Position numbers and translations under genes: made by a program. A stretch of 63,253 nt of DNA from Candidatus Merdivicinus intestinigallinarum (lineage in GTDB: Bacteria; Bacillota; Clostridia; Oscillospirales; Ruminococcaceae): the NCBI GenBank assembly GCA_018713335.1, contig DVOW01000059.1:1-63253 (forward strand), in the 5' to 3' direction. A model generated the notes under the pieces. It searched no databases. It was not told the origin of the DNA and saw only the letters and a list, made by a program, of their open reading frames with translations. This document shows, one piece after another, positions 53,214 through 61,491 of this stretch; the first letter of the stretch is position 1, and each line of letters begins with the position of its first letter.

Positions 53214-53746
53214 AACGGCTGATTTTGATATGCGGCGCAAACGGCGTCGGCAAATCGACGGCCAGCAAAGCATTGCTGCGCGTGCTCCCCCACTCTGCCT
53301 ATGTGGAAAGCGACTCCTGCCGGATGACAAATCCGGACGATTTCCGGCCGGCACTGGTGCAGATGCAGTACAGGAACCTTCTCGCACTCATCGGCAATGC
53401 CCTTGCATGTCCCGAAGTCAGCAATGTGATCTTTCCGTACGGGTTTCACGGACACCGAAAAGCGCTTTTCGAACAGCTCTGGGAAGAAATCACGCGGGGA
53501 TTTCCGGATACTCGTCTGATTCCGCTGCTGCTCTGCTGCAGCCCGGAAGAGAATGTCCGGCGGGCGAAAGCGGACGGACGGGACCCTGAACGGATCGAAC
53601 GGGGCATGAAAAACTCCAGGAATGCGTATGAAGGGATGGATTGGCCCTGTATTGACGTGACCCGCTTGACTCCGGATGAAACGGCACAGGAGATCCTGCG
53701 CAGACTCCAGCTGGCAGAAACGGGAATATCTACGGGAAAGGTTTGA
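53210..53746 (+). CDS. P-loop kinase-like ATPase
   Basis: 178 aa. Walker A LICGANGVGKSTASKALLRV at the N-terminus, then a substrate-side YVESDSCRM and a lid-like RAKADGRDPERIERGMKNS. It looks like a small-molecule or nucleotide kinase (AAA_33/shikimate-kinase-like), but the substrate is unknown. Codon use is somewhat less GC-biased than in engB and lysA, which it separates, so it may be an insertion. Its end lies 10 bases before lysA. Confidence 0.75.
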   Translation: MKRLILICGANGVGKSTASKALLRVLPHSAYVESDSCRMTNPDDFRPALVQMQYRNLLALIGNALACPEVSNVIFPYGFHGHRKALFEQLWEEITRGFPDTRLIPLLLCCSPEENVRRAKADGRDPERIERGMKNSRNAYEGMDWPCIDVTRLTPDETAQEILRRLQLAETGISTGKV

Positions 53747-53756
53747 ATCATCCAAT

Positions 53757-55043
53757 ATGAAACGAAATGTAACCATCAAAAACGGAGAGCTCCATCTGGG
53801 GGGCGTGGCCGCCTCGGCCTTAGCCAAAGAATACGGCACCCCCCTTTACGTCATGGAGGAAGACGTCATCCGCCGCAATATGCGGGCCTTCCGGGATTCC
53901 ATGAAGGAATTTTACGGGGAGGGCTTGGTCTGCTACGCCTCCAAGGCCTTCTGCTGCAAGGAAATTTACCGCATCGCCAACTCGGAGGGCTTAGGGGTGG
54001 ACGTGGTTTCCCTGGGGGAACTGTACACCGCCCATTGCGTGGATTTCCCCATGGAAAAGGTATGCTTCCATGGAAACAACAAGTCTGAGGAAGAACTGCG
54101 GGCGGCTCTGGAATACGGCGTGGGCCGCATCGTGGCGGACAACCTGCCGGAACTGCGGCAGTTGAACGAGATCGCCGGGAAAATGGGCAAAAAGGCCCCG
54201 GTCCTGCTGCGGATCAAGCCGGGCATCGACGCCCACACCCACAGTTTTATCCGCACCGGCCAGATCGACTCCAAATTCGGCTTTGCTCTGGAAACCGGCG
54301 AGGCCATGGCGGCGGTGAAGGAGGCCCTTTCGGCGGAAAATATCCTGCTTTTGGGCGTTCACTGCCACATCGGCTCTCAGATCTTCCAGGTCGACCCCTT
54401 TGTGGAGGCGGCCAGGGTCATGGTGGGCTTCATGGCGGACGTCAAGGACCAGACCGGCCATGAGATGTCCGACTTAAACCTGGGCGGCGGCTTCGGCATC
54501 CGCTACACCGACGAGGACGAGCCGGTGCCCTTTGCGGGCTACATGGGCCCTGTGTCCCAGGCGGTGAAGGAAACAGCGGCGGCCAGGGACCTTCGCCAGC
54601 CCTTTGTGCTCATTGAGCCGGGCCGTTCCATTGTGGGAGAAGCCGGGACCACCTTGTACACCATCGGTTCCGTCAAGGAGATCCCTGGCATCCGCACCTA
54701 TGTGGCGGTGGACGGCGGCATGGGGGACAACCCACGGTATATCCTGTACCAATCCAAATATGATATGCTCATGGCCTGCCGGGCCGAGGAGGAGCCGGAC
54801 GGGGCTTACACCGTGGCGGGGAAATGCTGCGAAAGCGGCGACCTGCTGGGGGAAAACGTTCCTCTGGCCGCTCCGAAACAAGGGGAACTGCTGGCGGTGC
54901 TTGCTACCGGCGCTTACAACTACTCCATGGCCTCCCGGTATAACCGCCGGGGCGTGCCGCCGGTTGTCATGACAAAAGACGGCAAGGCCCGGCTCATTGT
55001 CCGGGGAGAATCCCTGGAGGATTTGGTAAAAAACGATTTGTAA
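53757..55043 (+). CDS. lysA: Diaminopimelate decarboxylase
   Basis: 428 aa fold-III PLP enzyme converting meso-DAP to L-lysine. PLP Lys in GLVCYASKAFCCKEIYRIAN, glycine loop DLNLGGGFGIRYTDEDEPV, VGRIVADNLPELRQL and the active-site Cys in GKCCESGDLL. The presence of L-Lys synthesis fits a peptidoglycan with D-Asp attached to Lys, as proposed for 28943-32761, but does not prove it. Start 53757; only a weak ribosome site (aaagg) lies 14 bases upstream. Confidence 0.95.
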   Translation: MKRNVTIKNGELHLGGVAASALAKEYGTPLYVMEEDVIRRNMRAFRDSMKEFYGEGLVCYASKAFCCKEIYRIANSEGLGVDVVSLGELYTAHCVDFPMEKVCFHGNNKSEEELRAALEYGVGRIVADNLPELRQLNEIAGKMGKKAPVLLRIKPGIDAHTHSFIRTGQIDSKFGFALETGEAMAAVKEALSAENILLLGVHCHIGSQIFQVDPFVEAARVMVGFMADVKDQTGHEMSDLNLGGGFGIRYTDEDEPVPFAGYMGPVSQAVKETAAARDLRQPFVLIEPGRSIVGEAGTTLYTIGSVKEIPGIRTYVAVDGGMGDNPRYILYQSKYDMLMACRAEEEPDGAYTVAGKCCESGDLLGENVPLAAPKQGELLAVLATGAYNYSMASRYNRRGVPPVVMTKDGKARLIVRGESLEDLVKNDL

Positions 55044-55051
55044 TAAGAATC

Positions 55052-55087
55052 ATCCCCCTTTTGCGGAAGCAATAGGGGGATTTGTTT
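55052..55087 (+). terminator. Terminator after lysA
   Basis: tccccc and ggggga pair around ttttgcggaagcaata, followed by tttgttt. Confidence 0.65.
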
Positions 55088-55146
55088 AAAACGCAGCGTG
55101 ATTTCAGGAAAAATCTGTCATTTTCCGAATTTTTCAAAAATAATGG

Positions 55147-55175
55147 TTGACAAATGGGACAAGACTTGCTATAAT
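55147..55175 (+). promoter_or_regulatory. tRNA-Lys promoter
   Basis: TTGACA (55147-55152), 17-base spacer, TATAAT (55170-55175): perfect consensus, 20 bases before the tRNA. Confidence 0.92.
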
Positions 55176-55194
55176 AGATAAGCGTTGAGGATAC

Positions 55195-55270
55195 GAGCCA
55201 CTAGCTCAGCTGGCAGAGCATTTGACTTTTAATCAAAGGGTCCGGAGTTCGAATCTCCGGTGGCTCACCA
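55195..55270 (+). tRNA. tRNA-Lys (UUU)
   Basis: 76 bases including encoded CCA. Acceptor arms GAGCCAC/GTGGCTC, D-loop AGCTGGCAGAG, anticodon loop CTTTTAA giving UUU, and T-loop GTTCGAATC. All stems pair. Confidence 0.98.
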
Positions 55271-55291
55271 AAGAAAACCTCCAAACCTTTG

Positions 55292-55333
55292 GCTTAACAG
55301 TGATAAGGAACTAATCACCTATCAACTGTTAGC
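55292..55333 (+). other. Imperfect long hairpin after tRNA-Lys
   Basis: gcttaacagtgataagg and cctatcaactgttagc pair with a few bulges around aactaatca. No T-run. It lies 21 bases after the tRNA and before a strong terminator, so it may be part of the tRNA transcript trailer or a relic of an attachment site. Confidence 0.5.
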
Positions 55334-55358
55334 TGACGGTTTCCGGGGTGCATACGGA

Positions 55359-55403
55359 CAAATCCCGTCTGATTTCCAGAAGGAAGTCAGACGGGATTCT
55401 TTA
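55359..55403 (+). terminator. Terminator of the tRNA-Lys transcript
   Basis: aatcccgtctga and tcagacgggatt form a 12-base perfect stem around tttccagaaggaag, followed by ctttata. Confidence 0.85.
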
Positions 55404-55428
55404 TATCCTCCGTCAAAATATAATTTCA

Positions 55429-55504
55429 TTGAAATAGGATAAAGAAAATTTTACAAACATTATACCGAATGATGGTCGAGGACTTTACGCTCTGTATGTA
55501 AAAT
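55429..55504 (+). promoter_or_regulatory. Candidate promoter and operator of the ECF operon
   Basis: TTGAAA (55429-55434), 17-base spacer, TACAAA (55452-55457) is a moderate promoter. ATTTTACA (55448-55455) and TGTAAAAT (55497-55504) are an inverted pair 41 bases apart, one arm over the -10. The operon's own RpiR protein is a natural candidate to bind here. Confidence 0.4.
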
Positions 55505-55554
55505 TATAACTGTCCAAAAGGAAAAATGAATTAGCAAACCGAGGAGGTAATACT

Positions 55555-56406
55555 ATGTCAACAATCAACAAGCAGTCCGCTAATCAGTCCCAGAAGCTGA
55601 TGGTGTTCGTGCTGACCATGGCCCTGTACGGCCTTGCAACTCTTTTCACCGAACTGATCCCCAAATTCCAGGTTGGAATCGTGGAATTCTCTGTTGAGTA
55701 CTTCCTGTTCATCCCGTTGACCCTCGCCATGCTGTTTGACCCCATGTCCGCCGCTCTGGGTGCTGCTACCGGCGAATTGGTGTTCAGTGAGATCATGCTG
55801 GGACAGTTTGGTGGTTTGGGAGAACTGGAGAAGTTCATTACCGTCACCATTGGTGTCTACATTGCAGGCCGCCTGGTTTCCGATCCTCAGAACAGAAAGC
55901 TGGTTGGCATCGCGGCATTTGGCGGTACTGCGATTCAGCTGCTGCTGGGAACGATCGTGGATATCCTCAAGGTGCAGTTTGCCATTGAAGACTTTGAGTC
56001 TGTGGCAGGTCTGCCCGAAAGCGTTTTCGCCACCGAAGGCTTCGCATTCGTGAATGATCTGCTGTTCTCCGGCATTCTGTTCTGCCTGCTGCCCACTCTG
56101 TTCCTGGTGCCCAAGCTCTACGGTAAGATCGAACCCCTGCTGGGTATGCAGCCCAGAACGAAAAATACAGCTCTGGACCCGATCGGTTTGAAAGCGGTTA
56201 TTGGCTGTGCTGTGGCCTTCGCTGTCGCCATTGGTGCTGAGTTCATGGCGGAAAGCGGCTTGAGCCTCATCGATTGGGAAGCGGACTGGGCGGAAAGCTC
56301 CACGGCAATGGCCATCGGAATGGTAGTCGCTGCTGTCCTCGCTGTTGCAGTTGTGCTGATTATGAGAGCCCGCTCTGAAAAAAGCTCCGTGGAAAAAGGT
56401 GTGTAA
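55555..56406 (+). CDS. ECF transporter S component-like protein
   Basis: 283 aa. Hydrophobic segments near residues 15-35, 45-65, 80-100, 115-135, 155-180, plus two more near 213-232 and 250-270, so longer than the usual six-helix S component. The motif EFSVEYFLFIPLTLAMLFDP and ALGAATGELVFSEIM recall ECF substrate-binding subunits. The two extra C-terminal segments are unusual. Start follows gaggagg. Immediately followed by its own ATPase and EcfT genes, so this is a dedicated (group I) ECF system. The substrate cannot be read from sequence. Confidence 0.75.
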   Translation: MSTINKQSANQSQKLMVFVLTMALYGLATLFTELIPKFQVGIVEFSVEYFLFIPLTLAMLFDPMSAALGAATGELVFSEIMLGQFGGLGELEKFITVTIGVYIAGRLVSDPQNRKLVGIAAFGGTAIQLLLGTIVDILKVQFAIEDFESVAGLPESVFATEGFAFVNDLLFSGILFCLLPTLFLVPKLYGKIEPLLGMQPRTKNTALDPIGLKAVIGCAVAFAVAIGAEFMAESGLSLIDWEADWAESSTAMAIGMVVAAVLAVAVVLIMRARSEKSSVEKGV

Positions 56407-56408
56407 GC

Positions 56409-58124
56409 ATGATGAATGTGATAGAAATAGATCATCTGACCTATTCCTATCCGGGCGCTGAGCAACCTACGTTGAAAGGCATCACTGTCAAGATCAAAAA
56501 AGGGGACTTTCTCGCAATCGTTGGCAACAACGGCTGCGGGAAATCCACTTTTTGTAAAACCCTCAACGGGCTGATCCCACAGTTTATCAGCGGTGACTTT
56601 CAGGGAAGCGTTCGTGCCTGCGATTTGGATACCCGGGAAACGGATGTAGGCACACTGGCTCGGAAGGTCGGGTATGTCTATCAGGATTTTGAAAATCAAA
56701 TCATTCGCCCCACGGTTTTGGATGACGCTTCGTATGCCTGCCTGAACTACGCTATGCCAGACTACCGGGAACGTGGTCTGCAGGCATTGGAGCAGTGCGG
56801 ACTGAAGGGAAAACAGGATGATTTTATCTGGCAGCTGTCTGGTGGGCAAACCCATCTGCTGGCATTGGCCGGTGCGGTTTCTCTGCAGCCGGAAGTTCTG
56901 ATTCTGGATGAGCCGATTGCTCAACTGGACCCCAAGCACGCGGATCAAATCTATGCGGTTCTACGGGAACTGAACGAGAACTACGGCAAGACCATCATCG
57001 TCATCGAGCATCACACCGAATATATTGCAGACTTCTGCAAACATGTGATGCTGATGAAGGACGGTATGGTGCAATGGGTACTGCCTACAGGCGAAGCCCT
57101 CCAGCGGGTGGAGGAACTGCAAGGCTGCAATATCTTTCCTCCGCAGGTGACCATTGCAGCCCATCGGATGCAACAAGCCGGAGGGCTCCCCGGAACCATT
57201 GCGCTTCCGATCACAGTGGAAGAAGGAAAAGCAATCTTTGCTCCAAAAGGCCTTCCCGCTGAGGAGAAAGCCGCTTCCCCCTCCCCAAAAGGAGAAACGG
57301 TCGCCGCATTCCAGAATGTGTCGGTTTCCTATCGGAGCGTCAAGGGTGAGCCTCACACGGTGTTTTCGAGGTTGAATCTGGAGATCCACAAAGGAGACAA
57401 GGTAGCGCTGATTGGCTCTAACGGTGCGGGAAAATCTACGATGATGAAGCTTCTGGTGGGCCTGCTGAAACCTTCCTCCGGCGATATCCTTCTGAACGAA
57501 AAAAGCATTCGGGATTTGAAGCCGGAAGCGCTGTCGCGGCAAATCTCGATGGTTTACCAGAATCCGGAGGATATGTTTATCAAGGACTCCATTGGCGGAG
57601 ATATTGCCTATGCCATGGAGGTGCGCCGCGTGCCCGACAGTGCAAAGCGCACAGACGAGCTGCTGGAGCGCTTCCGGCTGAAGGAGCTGAAAAACCGGGA
57701 CGGGCGCCTTCTTTCCGGCGGCCAGATGCGCCGGGCAAGCCTTGCCATTGGTGTTGCGTTGAATCCCGGTATTTTGCTTCTGGATGAGCCAACCGCAAAT
57801 CTGGATATCGCCACACGAAAAGAGATCATGCGCACCTTGGAGGATATGAAAGCAATCACAGAAACCGTGGTGATTGCTACCCACGATATGCAGCTTGTCT
57901 GCGAGTGGGCAGAACGAATCATTGTTCTGTGGAACGGGCGGGTAGTGGCAGACGGAAGCCGGAATGAAATATTCGGAAATCGTGATATTGTGGAAAAAGT
58001 CGGCATCCGCCCTCCGGAGATATTCTCCCTGGGTCAGGCAATTGATCCAGATGCCCTGTGCTATACCATTGACGCATTTCTGAATTCATTTGAAGGGAGG
58101 TTCCCGAACAATGAAAACAGTTGA
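56409..58124 (+). CDS. ECF transporter double ATPase (fused A-A')
   Basis: 571 aa with two ABC ATPase domains. The first (1-230) has Walker A VGNNGCGKSTFCKTL, signature LSGGQTHLLALAGAV, Walker B VLILDEPIAQLDP and switch His in VIEHHTEY. The second (300-530) has IGSNGAGKSTMMKLL, LSGGQMRRASLAIGV, ILLLDEPTANLDI and ATHDMQL. In the first signature His-Leu follow SGGQT instead of the usual Gln-Arg, so the halves may be unequal. It powers uptake with the S and T subunits. The start is 3 bases after the S gene stop. Confidence 0.92.
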   Translation: MMNVIEIDHLTYSYPGAEQPTLKGITVKIKKGDFLAIVGNNGCGKSTFCKTLNGLIPQFISGDFQGSVRACDLDTRETDVGTLARKVGYVYQDFENQIIRPTVLDDASYACLNYAMPDYRERGLQALEQCGLKGKQDDFIWQLSGGQTHLLALAGAVSLQPEVLILDEPIAQLDPKHADQIYAVLRELNENYGKTIIVIEHHTEYIADFCKHVMLMKDGMVQWVLPTGEALQRVEELQGCNIFPPQVTIAAHRMQQAGGLPGTIALPITVEEGKAIFAPKGLPAEEKAASPSPKGETVAAFQNVSVSYRSVKGEPHTVFSRLNLEIHKGDKVALIGSNGAGKSTMMKLLVGLLKPSSGDILLNEKSIRDLKPEALSRQISMVYQNPEDMFIKDSIGGDIAYAMEVRRVPDSAKRTDELLERFRLKELKNRDGRLLSGGQMRRASLAIGVALNPGILLLDEPTANLDIATRKEIMRTLEDMKAITETVVIATHDMQLVCEWAERIIVLWNGRVVADGSRNEIFGNRDIVEKVGIRPPEIFSLGQAIDPDALCYTIDAFLNSFEGRFPNNENS

Positions 58125-58944
58125 GAAACTGTCTGAAAATATTTTAGATAAACTGTCCATCGATTTTCTGCGCAATCAGGTGCTGAAGAACGCCTATGGC
58201 AATAATGACACGGTGATTGCCGGGATGGATCCCAGGATTCTGCTGGTGTGGTATCTGTTTTTTGGTCTGGTTCCCTGGTTTGTAAACGACCTGCCTTTCC
58301 TGATTGGCTGCTTTCTTCTGGTAGCAGTCACGACGATGATGGCGAAGGTGGCGGGACTCGTCCTGTTTCTTTTCGGATTGGGCGTATTTTCGCAAACCGG
58401 GTATTTGCTGATTGTCACGCTGCTGTTCGGTGGTGACGCTTCCGCCATTGCGCCGCTGCTGGTGCTGACGCTGAAGGTCGCCACGGTTTCCCTGGCCTCC
58501 ATTACTGTTTTCTCCGGGATGGATCCGGACAAGCTTGCCAACGGGCTGATGTGGTATGGATGCCCGGAGCGGCTGTCCTTCTCCATTTCCTATGCCTACC
58601 GGATGCTGCCCATCCTGATGGAGGAATTTCAAAATATTCTGCTCTCCTATCGCCTGCGGGGCAATCCGCCGGAGCATGAACACCTGGTCGGGAAAATAAA
58701 ATATCTGATCTATCAGATCAAGGTCATCATTCATTCCTTTTACCCGCTGATGCTCAACACCGCCAAGCGATCCCGGACGACAGTAGAAGTTTTGGAAATC
58801 AAGGGTTACCGCTATGCCGCAGTCAATAAGGAAGTAAAGAAAATCAAATTGTCATCTTTGTGCGTGTCAAATAATGATCTTCTCTTCCTGTCTGCTTCTT
58901 TCCTTTGGATTGCGGTTACCGTCCTGATTTCCACATTGATTTGA
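58111..58944 (+). CDS. ECF transporter T component
   Basis: 277 aa with about five hydrophobic segments and the coupling motif typical of EcfT/CbiQ in the middle: ILLSYRLRGNPPEHEHL, then LMLNTAKRSRTTVEVLEIKG (second Ala-Arg-Gly-type coupling helix). It links the ATPases to the S protein. Start 58111 follows gggagg and overlaps the ATPase gene by 14 bases. Confidence 0.88.
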   Translation: MKTVEKLSENILDKLSIDFLRNQVLKNAYGNNDTVIAGMDPRILLVWYLFFGLVPWFVNDLPFLIGCFLLVAVTTMMAKVAGLVLFLFGLGVFSQTGYLLIVTLLFGGDASAIAPLLVLTLKVATVSLASITVFSGMDPDKLANGLMWYGCPERLSFSISYAYRMLPILMEEFQNILLSYRLRGNPPEHEHLVGKIKYLIYQIKVIIHSFYPLMLNTAKRSRTTVEVLEIKGYRYAAVNKEVKKIKLSSLCVSNNDLLFLSASFLWIAVTVLISTLI

Positions 58945-58961
58945 CGATTGGAGCATGCGCT

Positions 58962-59792
58962 ATGTATGTTGATTTTCACACCCATGGAAAGCTGGCAAAG
59001 TATCTGCCCTTTTCCACGGAATATACCGACTGGCTTCTGAACGAAGCAAAATGCGCGGGGCTGGATGCCATCTGTCTGACAGAGCATTTCAACACGCAGC
59101 AATTTGAATTGCTTTACCGCTATATTGCCACACAGGGAACCTGCCAGGGAGATGCGTATGTGTTTGACGGACTAAAAATATTTCCCGGTATGGAGACTGA
59201 CATCGCCGAGGGAGGCCATGTGTTGAGCATCGGACCCATGGAGGCTATTCTGGAGCTGAATCATCGTCTGGAGCCGTATAAAGCCAAGGGCGCCTTCCTT
59301 CCCGCAGAAGAGCTGATGGAACTGTTCGCGGAGTATCCCGTGTTAGTTGGGGCAGGACATCCTTTCCGGGAAGAAGGGCATATCCCGGAGTTGCCGCCCA
59401 AAGTGTTGAAGCGTTTTGATTTTCTTGACATGAACGGCAAGGACATTGCCCTTGACCGGCAGCGGACGGAGAAGCTGACCTATGCTCTGGGGGAGCGACT
59501 TCATAGGCCCGTGGTTGCCGGAAGCGACACCCATCAGGCGGTTCAGTACGGCTGCATTCGTACCCGATTTGAAAAAGAATTTGATACGATTTCGGAGTTG
59601 CGGCAAGAAATGGAGGCCGGGCGCTATACCATCTGTGTGCATCCGGAAGCGGCCTTTAAGGTAAAAACCGCAGGCCTTTTGAAGCGCTCGTTGAAGGAAA
59701 TCCATGCGCTGGGGGGAGATTATGTCTCTGTATTGCTGCGCCAAAACGGGGAGTCTCCTGCTGTGCTGAAAGCAAAGGGGCAGATGGAATGA
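58962..59792 (+). CDS. PHP-family metal-dependent phosphoesterase
   Basis: 276 aa. PHP metal ligands are all present: HTH in MYVDFHTHGKL, Glu-His in LTEHFN, Glu in PGMETDIAEGGH, His in LVGAGHPFREEG and Asp-x-His in VAGSDTHQAVQ. PHP enzymes include histidinol phosphatase and nucleoside-3',5'-bisphosphate phosphatase; the substrate here is unknown. Start 58962 follows ggagc. It overlaps the next gene by ATGA, so the two phosphatases are translationally coupled. Confidence 0.9.
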   Translation: MYVDFHTHGKLAKYLPFSTEYTDWLLNEAKCAGLDAICLTEHFNTQQFELLYRYIATQGTCQGDAYVFDGLKIFPGMETDIAEGGHVLSIGPMEAILELNHRLEPYKAKGAFLPAEELMELFAEYPVLVGAGHPFREEGHIPELPPKVLKRFDFLDMNGKDIALDRQRTEKLTYALGERLHRPVVAGSDTHQAVQYGCIRTRFEKEFDTISELRQEMEAGRYTICVHPEAAFKVKTAGLLKRSLKEIHALGGDYVSVLLRQNGESPAVLKAKGQME

Positions 59793-60574
59793 ACGCAGAT
59801 GTGTTATCCAACTGCTTAGAACAGGCTATCCCTATTGTTCGTGAAGCCGGAAAGCTGCTGCATGATCGCGTGTGCTCTTCCAGTATTCAGGAAAAAGGGA
59901 AAACAGATTTTGTGACTGCCGTAGATACTGCCGTTCAGTACTTTATCCGAGAGCGCCTTCAAAAACTGAACAGTTCCATCCAATTCATGGGAGAGGAGCA
60001 AGACAACTCTTCTATAGAACCCGATCGGCTTACCTGGATCTTGGATCCGGTGGATGGTACGACCAATCTGATTCACGGTTTCCGTCACAGCGCCATTTCT
60101 CTGGCGATGGCTGAAGGGGAACAGGTGCTGTTTGGCGTCGTTTATGATCCGTTTTCGGAGGAATTGTTTACCGCACAACGTGGTCATGGAGCATTTTGCA
60201 ACCACAAACCGATCCATGTTAGCGATGTGCAGACACTTTCGGACAGCCTTTGTTCTGTAGGGACAAATCCCGGAAGCAGGGAGCAAGCAGATGCCGCCTT
60301 TCGGCGGATGCGGGCGGTCTACGACCATTGCCACGACATCCGCCGCATCGGTGCTGCGTCCATAGAACTGTGCTATGTGGCCAGCGGTCGCCTGGACGGA
60401 TACCTGGAGCACGGCCTCAGACCGTGGGATTTTGCCGCAGGAAAATTGATTTTGGAAGAGGCAGGCGGGAAATTGACCGATTTTTGCGGGTCCGCCCCCT
60501 TCCTGTATGCGGATCGAAGTGATATAATGGCATCAAATGGCCATATTCACGCCGACTTGCGGTTTTTGATATGA
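59789..60574 (+). CDS. Inositol-monophosphatase-family phosphatase
   Basis: 261 aa. Signature motifs: GEEQD (69-72), ILDPVDGTTNLIHGF (85-99) and RPWDFAAGKLILEEAGG (near 207). These bind two or three Mg ions and dephosphorylate inositol phosphate, sugar phosphates or 3'-phosphoadenosine-5'-phosphate in relatives. Nothing here tells which. Third of the non-transport genes in the ECF operon. Confidence 0.92.
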   Translation: MNADVLSNCLEQAIPIVREAGKLLHDRVCSSSIQEKGKTDFVTAVDTAVQYFIRERLQKLNSSIQFMGEEQDNSSIEPDRLTWILDPVDGTTNLIHGFRHSAISLAMAEGEQVLFGVVYDPFSEELFTAQRGHGAFCNHKPIHVSDVQTLSDSLCSVGTNPGSREQADAAFRRMRAVYDHCHDIRRIGAASIELCYVASGRLDGYLEHGLRPWDFAAGKLILEEAGGKLTDFCGSAPFLYADRSDIMASNGHIHADLRFLI

Positions 60575-60583
60575 AGGAGCACC

Positions 60584-61450
60584 ATGTATTTTTCATTTCC
60601 TCTGACACCAGACAAGTTAACTGCAGCAGAACAGCTGATCATTGAGTACATCACCGGGCACAGAGATGAGTTTCTCTGTATGACCATTGGACAGCTGTCT
60701 GACGAACTGAATCTATCTGAGGCCACGATCTCCCGGTTTGCCCGCCATGTTGGCTGCTGCGATTTCAAACACTTGAAACGGATCATCATGGAGCAAACCG
60801 TGCAAAAAGGTCCGGCTCAAAAGCTGAAAAATACGCTGCAAACGAGTGCTGACAATCTTCTGAACGACTGGATAGAACAGCAGCAGTATTACCTGCAAAA
60901 GACGTTGGAACTACTGGACCAAGGGGAATTCTCCCGGGCGGTTGACGCCATCGGTGGCGCACGCAGAGTTTTTATTTACGCAAAGAACGCTTCCCGGGCA
61001 CCTGCACAGCTTTTGGAATTTCGGCTTCGGCGCATCGGGATTGATGTTTGTCGTATTTCATCCAGCGGATCGGAGCTTCTGGAAAACCTGGCGCTTATGA
61101 GTGCGGAGGATCTGGTGGTCCTTTTTGGATTTTCCAAAGTATCTGCGGAGGGCAGTATCATTCTGAATCACCAAAAACGCGCCGGATATCAGACGCTGTT
61201 GTTCACAAGCCGAACTTATCACGACGAAAAACATCGGGCAGATATCAATTTGTTTGTATATCGAGGGGAAGAAAATGAGTATCATTCCATGACGACCCCC
61301 ATTGCAGTTGTGGATGCACTGGTACTGGCTTTGTCAGCGCAGATGGGGGCAACTGCGGTTGACCGTCTGGAGGAAATACGAAAACTGAAAACGGAATATG
61401 GGAAACAATTAAAGGGAGAAAAAGAGATGCCGCATCGGGAGAAATCCTAA
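60584..61450 (+). CDS. MurR/RpiR-family regulator of the ECF operon
   Basis: 288 aa. HTH_6 (1-77) with MTIGQLSDELNLSEATISRF, then a SIS domain (about 120-245) with ARRVFIYAKNASRAPAQLLE and DLVVLFGFSKVSAEGSIIL. It presumably senses a phosphorylated compound made or removed by the adjacent phosphatases and controls the operon. The final codons overlap the terminator stem. It starts 9 bases after the phosphatase with gaaggag. Confidence 0.92.
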   Translation: MYFSFPLTPDKLTAAEQLIIEYITGHRDEFLCMTIGQLSDELNLSEATISRFARHVGCCDFKHLKRIIMEQTVQKGPAQKLKNTLQTSADNLLNDWIEQQQYYLQKTLELLDQGEFSRAVDAIGGARRVFIYAKNASRAPAQLLEFRLRRIGIDVCRISSSGSELLENLALMSAEDLVVLFGFSKVSAEGSIILNHQKRAGYQTLLFTSRTYHDEKHRADINLFVYRGEENEYHSMTTPIAVVDALVLALSAQMGATAVDRLEEIRKLKTEYGKQLKGEKEMPHREKS

Positions 61451-61464
61451 CACGGCATCTCTTT
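61421..61464 (+). terminator. Terminator overlapping the RpiR 3' end
   Basis: aaagagatgccg (61421-61432) and cggcatctcttt (61453-61464) are a perfect 12-base pair, the first arm within coding sequence. A T-rich stretch follows. Confidence 0.85.
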
Positions 61465-61491
61465 GATTGTTATTACTCAAAGGCCCGACGT

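Noticed and set aside
55271-55360. T-box or other riboswitch after tRNA-Lys
   Set aside because: The conserved T-box sequence (agggtggaaccgcg) is absent and the strong terminator ends the tRNA transcript before the ECF operon.
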